Origin: Rhodospirillaceae bacterium
Lineage (GTDB): Bacteria > Pseudomonadota > Alphaproteobacteria > DSM-16000 > Inquilinaceae
Assembly (NCBI GenBank): GCA_020638595.1
Contig: JACKIG010000008.1
Span: forward strand, 141,771 to 205,770
DNA length: 64,000 bases
Direction of reading: 5' to 3'
Below are positions 1 through 8,645 of this stretch, in pieces. Both the position numbers and the translations under genes were made by a program. Under the pieces are notes generated by a model. It was not told the DNA's origin. It made no database searches and saw nothing but the letters and a program-made list of their open reading frames with translations. Position 1 is the stretch's first letter; every line of letters starts with the position of its first letter.

Positions 1-1
1 C

Positions 2-685
2 CTGTTCATGGCCAACGGGACGCACGATCCGCGGGTTCCCGGCGGCGTGACCGCCATCGGCTACAAGCCCGGCGGTCCCGCGCCGCGGCCGCCCCATCTG
101 CTGTGGGGGTTGGACTATGCCCCGGTGGCGCGCGAGATGCTGCCGCAGGCGCCGGTCCCCAGGGTGTACGACACCGCGCTGGTCGCCCTGGGCGGCGCCC
201 ACGGGCCCCAGGGTCTGTGGACCGTGCTGGACGCCCTGTCCAGGCTACCGGCGATCCGCCACATCGACATCATCGACTCGCCGGTCAATCCCCTGGCGTC
301 GACCCTGCCCGACCTCAGAACCGGCCAGAGCCACGCCATCCTCTGCGGCGTGCCCTCGCTGACGCCGTATCTTGCAACCGCCGGCGTCGTGATCGCCAGC
401 TATGGCCATCTCGGCTACGAAGCGCTGGCCTGCGGCGCGCCGCTGTGCCTGGTCGGGCAGAAGGCGTTCCAGGTGACTTATGCCGGGCGCCTGGCGCAGC
501 TGGGACTGTGCGTTGCGGCCGGCGCGCTGGCTGGCGCCGATCCCGCCCACCTGGCCGATGCCATCGCGGCCACGGTGCGGGATGCCGAGGGGTTCAGCCG
601 CGCCGCTCGCGGCGCCATCGACGGCTGCGGCCTCGACCGCATCGCCGACCTCATCCTGCGGGCCTTGGACGGGGCGGCGGCGTGA
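2..685 (+). CDS. PseG/SpsG-like glycosyltransferase-fold protein, 5' truncated
   Basis: The reading frame is open from the window edge, so the N-terminus is missing and 227 residues are visible. The C-terminal half looks like the GT28/MurG-type domain of PseG and SpsG: a segment starting ALVALGG, then a glycine- and alanine-rich nucleotide-binding stretch (SYGHLGYEALACGAPL). PseG removes UDP from UDP-2,4-diacetamido sugars in nonulosonic-acid synthesis, which fits the surrounding cluster. It overlaps the next gene by 4 bp (GTGA). A complete PseG lies at 28888-29892, so this copy probably handles a different sugar nucleotide. Function is inferred from resemblance and context. Confidence 0.6.
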   Translation: MFMANGTHDPRVPGGVTAIGYKPGGPAPRPPHLLWGLDYAPVAREMLPQAPVPRVYDTALVALGGAHGPQGLWTVLDALSRLPAIRHIDIIDSPVNPLASTLPDLRTGQSHAILCGVPSLTPYLATAGVVIASYGHLGYEALACGAPLCLVGQKAFQVTYAGRLAQLGLCVAAGALAGADPAHLADAIAATVRDAEGFSRAARGAIDGCGLDRIADLILRALDGAAA

Positions 686-1386
686 GCCGCGCCCCCCGCC
701 TTGTCGGCGCGATCCAGGCGCGCATGGGCTCCACGCGACTGCCCGGCAAGGTGCTGCTGCCACTGGCGGGCGCCCCGTTGTTGCAGCGGCTGGTGGAGCG
801 GGTGCGACGGTCGCAGCGGCTCGACGCCCTGGTGGTGGCGACGACCGACACCCCCGCCGACGACCCGATCGCCGATCTGTGCACGCGCATCGACGTGCCG
901 GTCCATCGGGGCAGCGAGGACGATGTGCTGGCCCGGATGCTCGGCGCGGCGCAACGGCACGCGGCGGACATCCTGGTCCGCCTGACCGCCGACAATCCCA
1001 TGGTCGACGGCGGGCTGGTGGACCTGGTGGCCGATGCCATGCTTGCGGCCCGCCCGCCGCCCGACTACGCCCATTCGGTCGACGGCACGGGCTTTCCCTT
1101 CGGCCTGTTCGTGGAGGCCGCCACCATGGCATCCCTCAACGAGGCCGCCCGCGAAGCCGACGCCGAGGAACGCGAGCACGTCACCCTGTTCCTGCGCCGG
1201 CGGCCCGGTCGCTACCGGATGCTGGCCGTCACGGCGCCCGGTCCCTTCGCACTGGATCGCGTGACGGTGGACACCGCGGAAGAGTATGAACAGGTGCGCG
1301 CCCTGTTCGAAGAGCACTATCGCCGGGATCCGGCGTTTTCCTTCAGGGCGCTGTTGCGGCCCCCCACGACCGAGACGATCGGATAA
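682..1386 (+). CDS. SpsF-like cytidylyltransferase family protein
   Basis: This 234-residue protein starts at a GTG that overlaps the previous stop. The N-terminal motif IQARMGSTRLPGKVLLPL is the nucleotide-binding signature of the SpsF/CMP-sugar synthetase family, and RLTADNPMVD fits the active-site region. Such enzymes activate acidic sugars with CTP, and SpsF homologues often pair with SpsG/PseG-like proteins as here. It ends in TAATG, sharing a base with the next start. The substrate cannot be read from the sequence. Confidence 0.75.
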   Translation: MSRAPRLVGAIQARMGSTRLPGKVLLPLAGAPLLQRLVERVRRSQRLDALVVATTDTPADDPIADLCTRIDVPVHRGSEDDVLARMLGAAQRHAADILVRLTADNPMVDGGLVDLVADAMLAARPPPDYAHSVDGTGFPFGLFVEAATMASLNEAAREADAEEREHVTLFLRRRPGRYRMLAVTAPGPFALDRVTVDTAEEYEQVRALFEEHYRRDPAFSFRALLRPPTTETIG

Positions 1387-2048
1387 TGACCCAACAGACG
1401 ACCATCTGGACCGGCGCTTTCGGCGCCGAATACACCCGGCGCAACACGTTCGACGCCGCAGGCCTGCGCGGGCTCTATCTCGATCTCTACGGTGTCGATC
1501 GGCCGGACATGAATCGCCGGTTTCTCGATGGGTTCGACCGCGGGATCGAGATCCTGGAGGTCGGCTGCAATATCGGCAACCAGCTGGACTGCCTGCACGC
1601 CGCCGGCTTCACGCAGCTGTCGGGGATCGAGCTTCAGGCCGAGGCCGCCGCCCACGCCCGCCAACGCCTGCCGGAGGCAGATATCCGCGTCGGCTCCGCC
1701 TTCGACCTGCCCTGGCCGGACGCCAGCTTCGACCTCGTCTACACCTCCGGCGTGCTGATCCATATCGCCCCCGCCGACCTGCCGAAGGCGATGGCGGAGA
1801 TCCATCGGGTCAGCCGTCGATGGATCTGGGGCTTCGAATACGACGAGGACTCGTTCCAGGAGATCCCGTATCGCGGCCACGATGCCCTGATGTGGAAGGG
1901 TCCCTATGTGCGGCTGTGGCAGCAGACCTTCCCCGACCTCGCGCTGGTGCGGGAGGAGCGCTTTGCCTACCGCGGGCAGCCCGCCAACCGCGATGTCATG
2001 TACCTGCTGGAAAAGACCCGCAACCATGGGCTCATAGGCGCAATATAG
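1386..2048 (+). CDS. Pseudaminic acid biosynthesis-associated methyltransferase
   Basis: This 220-residue class I SAM-dependent methyltransferase has the glycine-rich SAM loop ILEVGCNIGNQLDCL near residues 55-70, followed by an acidic residue (GIEL) and DLVYTSGVLIHI. The order and the C-terminal half (YRGHDALMWKGPY) match my memory of the family named pseudaminic acid biosynthesis-associated methylase. It probably O- or N-methylates a nonulosonic acid or its precursor in the cytoplasm. It is the last gene before the compositionally different module at 2062-4652. Confidence 0.8.
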   Translation: MTQQTTIWTGAFGAEYTRRNTFDAAGLRGLYLDLYGVDRPDMNRRFLDGFDRGIEILEVGCNIGNQLDCLHAAGFTQLSGIELQAEAAAHARQRLPEADIRVGSAFDLPWPDASFDLVYTSGVLIHIAPADLPKAMAEIHRVSRRWIWGFEYDEDSFQEIPYRGHDALMWKGPYVRLWQQTFPDLALVREERFAYRGQPANRDVMYLLEKTRNHGLIGAI

Positions 2049-2061
2049 GGACGCCGACGAG

Positions 2062-2691
2062 ATGCCTGGATTCGCGGTGATCGACTACGGTGCCGGCAAC
2101 ACCCGCTCGGTCGTCAATGCGTGCCGAGCGGCCGGGGCGAACCCGCTAGTCGTGGCCGACGGCGATCAGTTGAGAGCGATGTGGCCCAGCTGGATCGTGA
2201 TGCCGGGTGTGGGGGCCGTCGGATCGGCAATGGCCAGTCTTCGCGAGCGCCGGCTGATTGGACCACTCGAAGAACTTGTGCACGGAGCCGGCGTCCCGTT
2301 TCTTGGCATTTGCGTGGGGATGCAATTACTAGCTACGCGCTGCAGGGAGTTTGGCGATCACGCCGGGTTGAATTGGATCCCTGGCCAGGTGAATCGGATT
2401 GCTGCCGAAGGATCTGGTGTTAGAGTACCGCACGTCGGCTGGAATAACATCTTGGTTGATAGGACTGATGCAGATGATTTCCTGCTTAGTACGGGCGATG
2501 GTGAGCATTTTTACTTCCAGCATAGTTTCGCCTTCGCTCCGGACGATCCGGCGACCGTGCTGGCCTGGAGCGACTATGCTGGCCCGTTTGTCTGCGCGGT
2601 CCGGCGCGGCAATATCGCCGGCGTGCAGTTCCACCCGGAGAAGAGCGGTGCGGTGGGACGCGCGGTGCTCGCTGCTTTCGCCAAGACCTGA
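2062..2691 (+). CDS. hisH: HisH-like glutamine amidotransferase, amidination module 1
   Basis: This 209-residue class I glutamine amidotransferase has its nucleophile Cys84 in GICVGMQLL and the catalytic pair His191/Glu193 in VQFHPEKS, so the glutaminase should be active. HisH normally feeds ammonia to HisF in histidine synthesis. Here the partner HisF-like protein (2704-3492) lacks a cyclase residue and an N-acetyl-sugar amidotransferase follows, so the likely role is ammonia supply for converting an N-acetyl group to an acetamidino group. Base composition is clearly lower in GC than the neighbours: bases 2461-2520 hold 28 G+C of 60. This suggests separate acquisition. Confidence 0.85.
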   Translation: MPGFAVIDYGAGNTRSVVNACRAAGANPLVVADGDQLRAMWPSWIVMPGVGAVGSAMASLRERRLIGPLEELVHGAGVPFLGICVGMQLLATRCREFGDHAGLNWIPGQVNRIAAEGSGVRVPHVGWNNILVDRTDADDFLLSTGDGEHFYFQHSFAFAPDDPATVLAWSDYAGPFVCAVRRGNIAGVQFHPEKSGAVGRAVLAAFAKT

Positions 2692-2703
2692 AAGCGCGCC
2701 TGC

Positions 2704-3492
2704 ATGCTAAAGCGCCGGCTCATTCCCGTGCTCTACCTGATGGACGGCCAGATGGTGCGCAGCGAAACCTTCTCGTGGCACCAAGCGATCGGCAACCCGA
2801 TGATCCATGTGGAGCGGTTGGTCGAATGGGACGTTGACGAACTGATCGTGCTCGACATCTCCCGCAATGCGCCAATATACGACGTCGGGCGCATTGACAC
2901 CCGCCGTGGCGGGGCGGTGGACCTTATGGACTTCGTCAGCAAGATCGCCGCCGATTGCAACATCCCGCTGACCTTCGGCGGCCGGATCCGGACCTTGGAC
3001 GGCATTCGCGCCATAATCCAGAATGGCGCCGACAAGATCACGCTTAATAGTGCCCTGGTCGAAACACCCGACCTCGTCAGCCGCGCGGCCCACACCTTCG
3101 GCAGCCAAGCGATCGTTGCTAGCGCGGACTATCGCATCACCGATGGTGGCGCGCGCGTGTTTACACATCATGGCACACGCGATACCGGCAGAGATCCCGT
3201 TACCTGGGCACACTGGGTAGCGGAAATGGGCGCTGGAGAGATCCTGCTAACCGCCATCGACCGCGACGGCACGGCGCGCGGCTATGACTTGGAGACCATC
3301 GACCGAGTGGGTAGCGCCGTCGAGATCCCGGTCATCGCATGTGGGGGCGCTGGACATCAAAGCCATTTCGCCCGCGTGTTGGCCGAGACGGCTGCCAGCG
3401 CCGTTGCGGCCGGCAACATCTTCCACTTCACCGAAAACGCCTATCCCCGGGCCAAAACCTATCTCCGCCGCCAACGCGAGGATATCCGATGA
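2704..3492 (+). CDS. hisF: HisF-like ammonia-channel subunit lacking Asp11, module 1
   Basis: This 262-residue (beta/alpha)8-barrel protein of the HisF family keeps phosphate-binding and barrel motifs such as GGRIRTLDG, NGADKITLNSALVE, GAGEILLTAIDRDG and the C-terminal NIFHFTE. In Thermotoga HisF the cyclase needs Asp11 and Asp130. Aligned by eye, position 11 here is Tyr (PVLYLMDG), while the second Asp is kept (ASADYR). There is also an insertion of about ten residues after LDISRNAP. It is therefore probably not a histidine-pathway cyclase but the ammonia-conducting partner of the amidotransferase that overlaps its stop codon by 4 bp. Confidence 0.85.
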   Translation: MLKRRLIPVLYLMDGQMVRSETFSWHQAIGNPMIHVERLVEWDVDELIVLDISRNAPIYDVGRIDTRRGGAVDLMDFVSKIAADCNIPLTFGGRIRTLDGIRAIIQNGADKITLNSALVETPDLVSRAAHTFGSQAIVASADYRITDGGARVFTHHGTRDTGRDPVTWAHWVAEMGAGEILLTAIDRDGTARGYDLETIDRVGSAVEIPVIACGGAGHQSHFARVLAETAASAVAAGNIFHFTENAYPRAKTYLRRQREDIR

Positions 3493-4652
3493 GCGATCCC
3501 GCAGCCGCGCCCCTCGGGCTAGTGTTGCCCGCGATGCGGTGGTGCCGACGCTGCGTCTACCCGTCAAGCTCAGCAGTCAAGCTGATGTTCGATGACTCGG
3601 GCCTGTGCAGTGGGTGCCGCGTGCACGAGCAGAAAAAGCAGATTGACTGGAACGAGCGCCTCGAATGGCTGCTCGAGGAAGTCGAGCCGTACCGCAAGTC
3701 GTCCGGCTACGAGTGTGTGATCGGCGTATCCGGCGGCAAGGACAGCTACTACCAGACCCATTTCGTGAAAGAGAAGTTGGGGCTGAAACCGCTATTGGTC
3801 ACTTACAATGGCAACAACTACCTGGATGTGGGCTGGCGGAACCTGCACCGCATGAAGGAAGTATTCAACGTTGACCACATTATGGTGTCGCCCGGGGTGG
3901 ATACACTCGTGCGGATGAACCGGCTGGGATTCCGCAAGATGGGTGATATGAACTGGCACGCCCATGCAGGCATCGCTACCGTGCCGATGGCCATGGCCGT
4001 CCGCTTCAACATTCCCCTTGTCTTCTGGGGCGAACACGGCTGGACCGATCTCGGGGGCATGCATTCCATGCATGATCTGGTAGAATACACGGCGCGTTAC
4101 CGCAAGGACCAGTTCCTGCGTGGCTATGACTGGTACGACATGGTCGGCGACGAGGAGGACCCGGTCGAGGAGCACGAGTTGGAGTGGTGCAAGTATCCCA
4201 GCGACACTGAGATCGACCGGGTCGGCCTGCGCGGTCTCTTCATCGGCAACTACGATCCCTGGGACGCCAACGCCCATTCCCAGCTCGTGACCGAGCGCTA
4301 CGCCTGGGAGCCGTCGCCGGTACCATTCGAACGCACCTACCGGCGAATGTCGAACTTGGACGATCGCTACGAGAACGGATCCCACGACTATCTGAAATTC
4401 ATCAAGTTCGGCTATGGACGCGCCACAGATCACGCATGTAAGGATATCCGCTCCGGTTACATGAGCCGTGAGGAAGGCGTCGAGATGGTGCGCAAATATG
4501 ACCATGTGCGCCCCTCCGACCTATTTTTTTGGCTGGACTATGTCGAGCGCAGCGAAGAGTGGTTCGACCGGACCGCCAACAGCTTCCGCGATCCGCGCGT
4601 CTGGGTGCGGGACGACGCCGGCCGGTGGCACAAGCGCAACATCTGGGATTGA
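3489..4652 (+). CDS. N-acetyl sugar amidotransferase, module 1 (WbpG/PseA-type)
   Basis: This 387-residue protein starts at an ATG overlapping the hisF stop (ATGA). Two CxxC pairs (Cys19/Cys22 and Cys40/Cys43) suggest a zinc-binding N-terminus. A PP-loop SGGKDS at residues 81-86 marks an ATP-pyrophosphatase that adenylates an amide before ammonia attack. The family is known from WbpG in Pseudomonas O-antigen and PseA in Campylobacter flagellin sugar synthesis, where it forms acetamidino groups using HisH/HisF ammonia. Conserved C-terminal features shared with module 3 include GSHDYLKFIKFGYGRATD and REEGVEMVRKYDHVRPSDL. Codon use still looks lower in GC than the flanking genes. Confidence 0.88.
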   Translation: MSDPAAAPLGLVLPAMRWCRRCVYPSSSAVKLMFDDSGLCSGCRVHEQKKQIDWNERLEWLLEEVEPYRKSSGYECVIGVSGGKDSYYQTHFVKEKLGLKPLLVTYNGNNYLDVGWRNLHRMKEVFNVDHIMVSPGVDTLVRMNRLGFRKMGDMNWHAHAGIATVPMAMAVRFNIPLVFWGEHGWTDLGGMHSMHDLVEYTARYRKDQFLRGYDWYDMVGDEEDPVEEHELEWCKYPSDTEIDRVGLRGLFIGNYDPWDANAHSQLVTERYAWEPSPVPFERTYRRMSNLDDRYENGSHDYLKFIKFGYGRATDHACKDIRSGYMSREEGVEMVRKYDHVRPSDLFFWLDYVERSEEWFDRTANSFRDPRVWVRDDAGRWHKRNIWD

Positions 4653-4683
4653 GCATGCAGGTGTCCACCGATCGAGGCCGGGA

Positions 4684-5610
4684 GTGAGGAGCATCGTTCT
4701 CTGCGGCCACAACAAGTGCGGCACCCGCTGGCTGGCGGGCGTGATCGCCGGCTCGTCCACCCTCCGCCTCGTGTCGCCCGAAGGGCGTGGACTTACCGAA
4801 GCGGACATTTCGGACGACGGTGTCGACCGGCTGCGCACCCTGGTGGCGGCAAGCCCGGTCCCGGTACTGCTCGATTTCCCCCACGCCATCCAGAACGAGG
4901 CTACGCTGGCGGCGTTGAAGCGCATCGATCCGGAGATGGCGGCCATCGTCATCTACCGGGAACCGGTCGACGTCATGCTGTCGATGCACAACTATCAGCG
5001 GTGGTCGTACCAGAACGGACAGCTCTACGGCACGCCGAGCCGTCTGAAGGTCGATCGCCGAGTCCGCGACGACGATCTGGCCGATGCCATCATCGACGGG
5101 CCGTTGCGGGCGCAATACGAGGATCTCTATCGCTACGACTGCAACGCCCGTCGCCTGCGCGCCTTCTTCTCGCGGCACCACGAAGCACTCTATGACGATC
5201 TCTGCGAGGCGCCGGGCCGGTTCGTCCAAGCGGTCTTCGTGTTCTGCGGCGCCGTTCCCGACGTCGAGGTGTCGGCCGAGCGGGTCAACCGCAGCCTTGC
5301 CGTGCGCAGCTGGTTTCTCGACCGGCTGATCAGCAAGTCGTTCTTTATGCTCACGGGAATGAACTCGCGGGCGCTTTACGACCACTACAAGACCGGCAAG
5401 CTGCGCGGCTCGCCCTACCGGTTCCTGCTGCGGCTGAACGACAAGCCGGCGCACTTCCTGAAGGCCGGGGAACGTCAGCGTCTGAAGGATTTCTTCGCGC
5501 CGATGGTGCAGGAATTCTTCGCGGTCAGCGGCCTCGATCTGAGGCAGTGGGGCTATCCGGTTGACGCGCGCGACGAGGGTCCGCACCAAGCCGAAGGAGC
5601 AAGCGGATGA
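4684..5610 (+). CDS. Sulfotransferase-like P-loop protein
   Basis: This is a 308-residue protein if it starts at the GTG at 4684; no in-frame ATG lies near. The N-terminus IVLCGHNKCGTRWLAG resembles the 5'-phosphosulfate-binding loop of PAPS-dependent sulfotransferases (KxGTTxL type), and IVIYREPVDVMLSMHNY resembles their 3'-phosphate-binding motif (R-x-P-x-D). It would transfer sulfate to a glycan hydroxyl, but the acceptor is unknown. It overlaps the next methyltransferase gene by 4 bp. The assignment is to the fold family only. Confidence 0.6.
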   Translation: MRSIVLCGHNKCGTRWLAGVIAGSSTLRLVSPEGRGLTEADISDDGVDRLRTLVAASPVPVLLDFPHAIQNEATLAALKRIDPEMAAIVIYREPVDVMLSMHNYQRWSYQNGQLYGTPSRLKVDRRVRDDDLADAIIDGPLRAQYEDLYRYDCNARRLRAFFSRHHEALYDDLCEAPGRFVQAVFVFCGAVPDVEVSAERVNRSLAVRSWFLDRLISKSFFMLTGMNSRALYDHYKTGKLRGSPYRFLLRLNDKPAHFLKAGERQRLKDFFAPMVQEFFAVSGLDLRQWGYPVDARDEGPHQAEGASG

Positions 5611-6449
5611 GCGGTACGCGATATGGCGATGACGTGGACGCGCTGGACGCCTGGACCCGGTTGGCCGACGAATACGTCGACGAGGTCCAAGACCCAGAAA
5701 ACCGTTACTACGTCTATCACGTCAACCGGCTGCTCATTGGCCGGCGGCTGCTGGACCGCAGCGGCCTGATCCGCCACGGCGCCCAAGGTTTGGATTTCGG
5801 CTGCGGGGACGGGGTCCTGATGGAGCGGCTGTTGGCCGACGGCTGCGTGATGGAGGGTACCGACATCGCGCCAGCGATGATAGAGCGTGCCCGCAGACGG
5901 CTGGAGGGCACGGGCTGTCCGTTGTCGGTCGGCGGGATCGAACAACTCGCCAAACTGCCCGCGGGCCGGTTCGACTTCATCGTCGCGCTCAACGTTCTCG
6001 CCTACTTCACCCCTGATGAGGAAACCCGGTTCTTCTCTGAGGTGAGCCGGATCCTGAAGCCGGGCGGCGGCCTGCTTGTCTCGAACGTGAACGCCCTGTT
6101 CGATCTCTACACCCTGAACAGCTTCACCCGGGAATTCCTCAACCGGGAATTCTGGGAGGCAGCGTCGGTCGACGCGAGCGCGCTGCTTACGCATCCCGAG
6201 CTGCCTCAACGCACCGACTATGCGGTGAAGGCAAACCCGCTTTCCTATCGCGAGGTGCTGCGAGGGTTCGGGCTGGCCGAGCGGGATCGCGATTTCTTCA
6301 ACTTCCATCGGATCGCACCGCTCTTGGTGCCCGACGGTCACACGCTCAACGACTATCTGGTTGTTGATGTGGACGAACTGGACCGGATACCAGAGTGGAA
6401 GAGGATGCTGGCCTGCAGCACTTACTTCTCGCTATCGGTGAAGGAGTGA
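5607..6449 (+). CDS. Class I SAM-dependent methyltransferase
   Basis: This 280-residue protein has the SAM-binding loop LDFGCGDGVLMERLL near residues 62-77, an acidic residue in GTDIAPAMIERARRRL, and FDFIVALNVLAYFTPDEE before ILKPGGGLLVSNVN. It is a Methyltransf_11/25-type enzyme. The long C-terminal part (NREFWEAASV onward) is not typical of a defined subfamily I know. Being in a glycan island, it probably methylates a sugar or a sugar nucleotide. Confidence 0.75.
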   Translation: MSGTRYGDDVDALDAWTRLADEYVDEVQDPENRYYVYHVNRLLIGRRLLDRSGLIRHGAQGLDFGCGDGVLMERLLADGCVMEGTDIAPAMIERARRRLEGTGCPLSVGGIEQLAKLPAGRFDFIVALNVLAYFTPDEETRFFSEVSRILKPGGGLLVSNVNALFDLYTLNSFTREFLNREFWEAASVDASALLTHPELPQRTDYAVKANPLSYREVLRGFGLAERDRDFFNFHRIAPLLVPDGHTLNDYLVVDVDELDRIPEWKRMLACSTYFSLSVKE

Positions 6450-6454
6450 CGGCG

Positions 6455-7462
6455 ATGGCCGCGTTGAAGGCCGACGATATTCGTCCGCGAAGGCTGATGC
6501 GCGACCAAACGGCGTCCATGCAGGCCGACATCGCCTTCCTGCAGGGCAACCGTGACCGCTTCGTCGACGCGGCCTGCCCGGCGTGCGACAGCAGCGCCCG
6601 CCGGCCCCTCTACCGGAAGTATGATCTGGAGCACGTCGTCTGCGACCACTGCGCGACGCAGTACATCGCCCCCCGACCGGATGCCGAGCTACTATCGGAA
6701 TTCTATGCGCAGTCGGCGAACTACTCCTATTGGGCGAAGGAGATCTTCCCGGCCAGCGCCGAGGTCCGGCGCGAACGGATCTTCCAGCCACGCGCGGAGC
6801 GGGTCCGCGATCTGGTGGCCCGGCACCCGATCGGCGGCACGATGATCGAGGTCGGCGCCGGCTTCGGCCTGTTCTGCGACGAGGTGCGCAAGCTCGGCCT
6901 GTTTTCGCGCATCGTCGGCATCGAGCCGACGCCGGATCTCGCCCGCATCTGCCGGGATCTCGGCTTCGAGTGCCACGAGACGTCTTACGAGAAGGCGCCG
7001 ATCGGCGGGCGGGCGGGCCTGATCGCAGCCTTCGAGGTGATCGAGCATCTCTTCTCGCCGAAGGCTTTCCTGGAGTGGTGCTTCGCCACCCTGGCACCCG
7101 GCGGGGCGGTGCTGATGACCTGCCCGAACATCGCCGGGTTCGAGACGCTGTGCCTCGGCGAGCGCTCGGAGACGGTGGACCATGAGCATCTAAACCTGTT
7201 CAATCCGGCATCGCTCGCACTTTTGGCCGAGCGGGTGGGCTTCCGCGGCATCGAGGTGACGACGCTAGGCCGGCTGGACGTGGACATCGTGCGCTCGGCG
7301 CTGGCCGACGGCACCGTGACCACCTCGGATCTGGGGCCTTTTGCGGGCCATCTGCTGGCGTCGGAGGATGACGACGTCCTGGAGCGGTTGCAGGATTTCC
7401 TCAGTGAGGCGAAACTGTCGTCCAACATGCAGCTTGTCGCCTTCCGCCCGGCCGGCGCCTGA
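6455..7462 (+). CDS. Zinc-ribbon class I methyltransferase (sugar C-methyltransferase-like)
   Basis: The ATG at 6455 was chosen because AAGGAG lies eight bases upstream; a GTG at 6446 would overlap the previous stop but has that motif too close. The 335-residue protein begins with a four-cysteine ribbon (CPACDSSARR, then CDHCATQYI). A SAM loop MIEVGAGFGLFCDEV and GGAVLMTCPNIAGFE follow. This layout recalls TDP-sugar C-methyltransferases and related enzymes of glycan clusters, but the C-terminal domain here is shorter. It ends in TGATG shared with the next gene. Confidence 0.7.
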   Translation: MAALKADDIRPRRLMRDQTASMQADIAFLQGNRDRFVDAACPACDSSARRPLYRKYDLEHVVCDHCATQYIAPRPDAELLSEFYAQSANYSYWAKEIFPASAEVRRERIFQPRAERVRDLVARHPIGGTMIEVGAGFGLFCDEVRKLGLFSRIVGIEPTPDLARICRDLGFECHETSYEKAPIGGRAGLIAAFEVIEHLFSPKAFLEWCFATLAPGGAVLMTCPNIAGFETLCLGERSETVDHEHLNLFNPASLALLAERVGFRGIEVTTLGRLDVDIVRSALADGTVTTSDLGPFAGHLLASEDDDVLERLQDFLSEAKLSSNMQLVAFRPAGA

Positions 7463-8643
7463 TGATCGCGGTCTTCCTGAACAACAAGCTGATCACCTGC
7501 GATTCGATCCTGCCGGTGATGATGGAGGTGCATCGGCGGGCGCCGTCGCGGCCGATCCGCTTCTTCTGCTTCGAACTGGCCACCTTTGATGCGATCCGCC
7601 AGAATGTCGTCCTCAGCGACGGGATCGACCGGATCGGGTCGCTGACCCTGCTCGGCCGGCGCCACCGCGGACCGCTCTCGTGGCTGCAGCACCGGCTGCG
7701 TGTCGCCGGCATGCTGCTACCGCTGCTGCTACGCGCGCTGGTGCGGCGAGTGGTGCTGATCCATTTCAAGGCGCTGAACGAATGGCCCCTCAGGGTGCTG
7801 TGCCTGATCCACCCCCGCGGAACCTACTACTTCCAGGCCAATGCGGCGGGGTTCTCCTACCTCGATGATGTCGTGATCGCCAACCTATCGCGCCAGCGCG
7901 CGACCGACCGGGTTATTCCCTGCGGTTGCCGGATCGTCGCGTTCGATCCGAACTGGCCGGAGCTGCAGTGGCCGGAGCTGGCCGACCGCGAGCGGCTGGT
8001 CTGCGGCACCGCGCACAATGGTGCCGCCTGGCTGGACTTCGTCACGGAGTCCGCCGATCGATATATCGCCGCCGACTTCGAACTGAACGGTGTGGCGCCG
8101 CAGGACGACATCATCGTCCTCATCCTGTCGCATATCGGCCGCCAGACCACCGGCGTCGACTTCATGGCGCATGACGATCGGTTGCCCGAGATCCTGGCCG
8201 AGACCCTCGACATCCTGGACGAGGAAGCACCCGGCGTGCCGGTCTTCCTGAAGCCGCACGTCATCACTGACATGGCGCTTCTGCGAAAGATCCTCGACGC
8301 CCGCTGCCACATGCCCCTGGTGATCACCCACCTTCACCCGAGTGCGCTGGCGACCCGGGCGCGCTTCTTCATCGCCAACTACTACAGCACCACCTTCGGC
8401 GCGATCCGGCAGGTCAACGGCGTGACCATCGAATACACCGACTACGCGCCGGCGGTCCTGGCGGCGACGAACGGCGGCTCGATGCGGCCGGATCTCGTCA
8501 CGCATTTCATCAACAACGATCCCGAGGCCCTCCGGCAGTGCATTCGGCGGTGCCTGGCAACGCCGCGGCGGGACTTCCCGGCGCCGCGGCCGCCCGACGC
8601 CTCCGGCCTTATCGATCGGCTCTGCGGGATCGAAGGGACCTGA
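7462..8643 (+). CDS. Unrecognised protein, possible GT-B type glycosyltransferase
   Basis: I do not recognise this 393-residue protein with confidence. It has a short hydrophobic stretch (MLLPLLLRALVRRVVLIHF) near residues 84-102, a middle region with DDIIVLILSHIGRQTTGVDF, and VFLKPHV followed by ARFFIANYYSTTFGAIRQ. The last two resemble the KPHP...STSxxE-type signature of capsule and teichoic-acid glycosyltransferases. It directly precedes amidination module 2 with a 2-bp gap, so it may transfer the sugar that module modifies. That role is inference. Confidence 0.4.
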   Translation: MIAVFLNNKLITCDSILPVMMEVHRRAPSRPIRFFCFELATFDAIRQNVVLSDGIDRIGSLTLLGRRHRGPLSWLQHRLRVAGMLLPLLLRALVRRVVLIHFKALNEWPLRVLCLIHPRGTYYFQANAAGFSYLDDVVIANLSRQRATDRVIPCGCRIVAFDPNWPELQWPELADRERLVCGTAHNGAAWLDFVTESADRYIAADFELNGVAPQDDIIVLILSHIGRQTTGVDFMAHDDRLPEILAETLDILDEEAPGVPVFLKPHVITDMALLRKILDARCHMPLVITHLHPSALATRARFFIANYYSTTFGAIRQVNGVTIEYTDYAPAVLAATNGGSMRPDLVTHFINNDPEALRQCIRRCLATPRRDFPAPRPPDASGLIDRLCGIEGT

Positions 8644-8645
8644 CG

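Noticed and set aside
2704..3492. Histidine biosynthesis as the function of the hisH/hisF-like genes
   Set aside because: Three pairs occur next to sugar amidotransferases, no other his genes are present, and the cyclase Asp11 is missing in all three HisF-like proteins.
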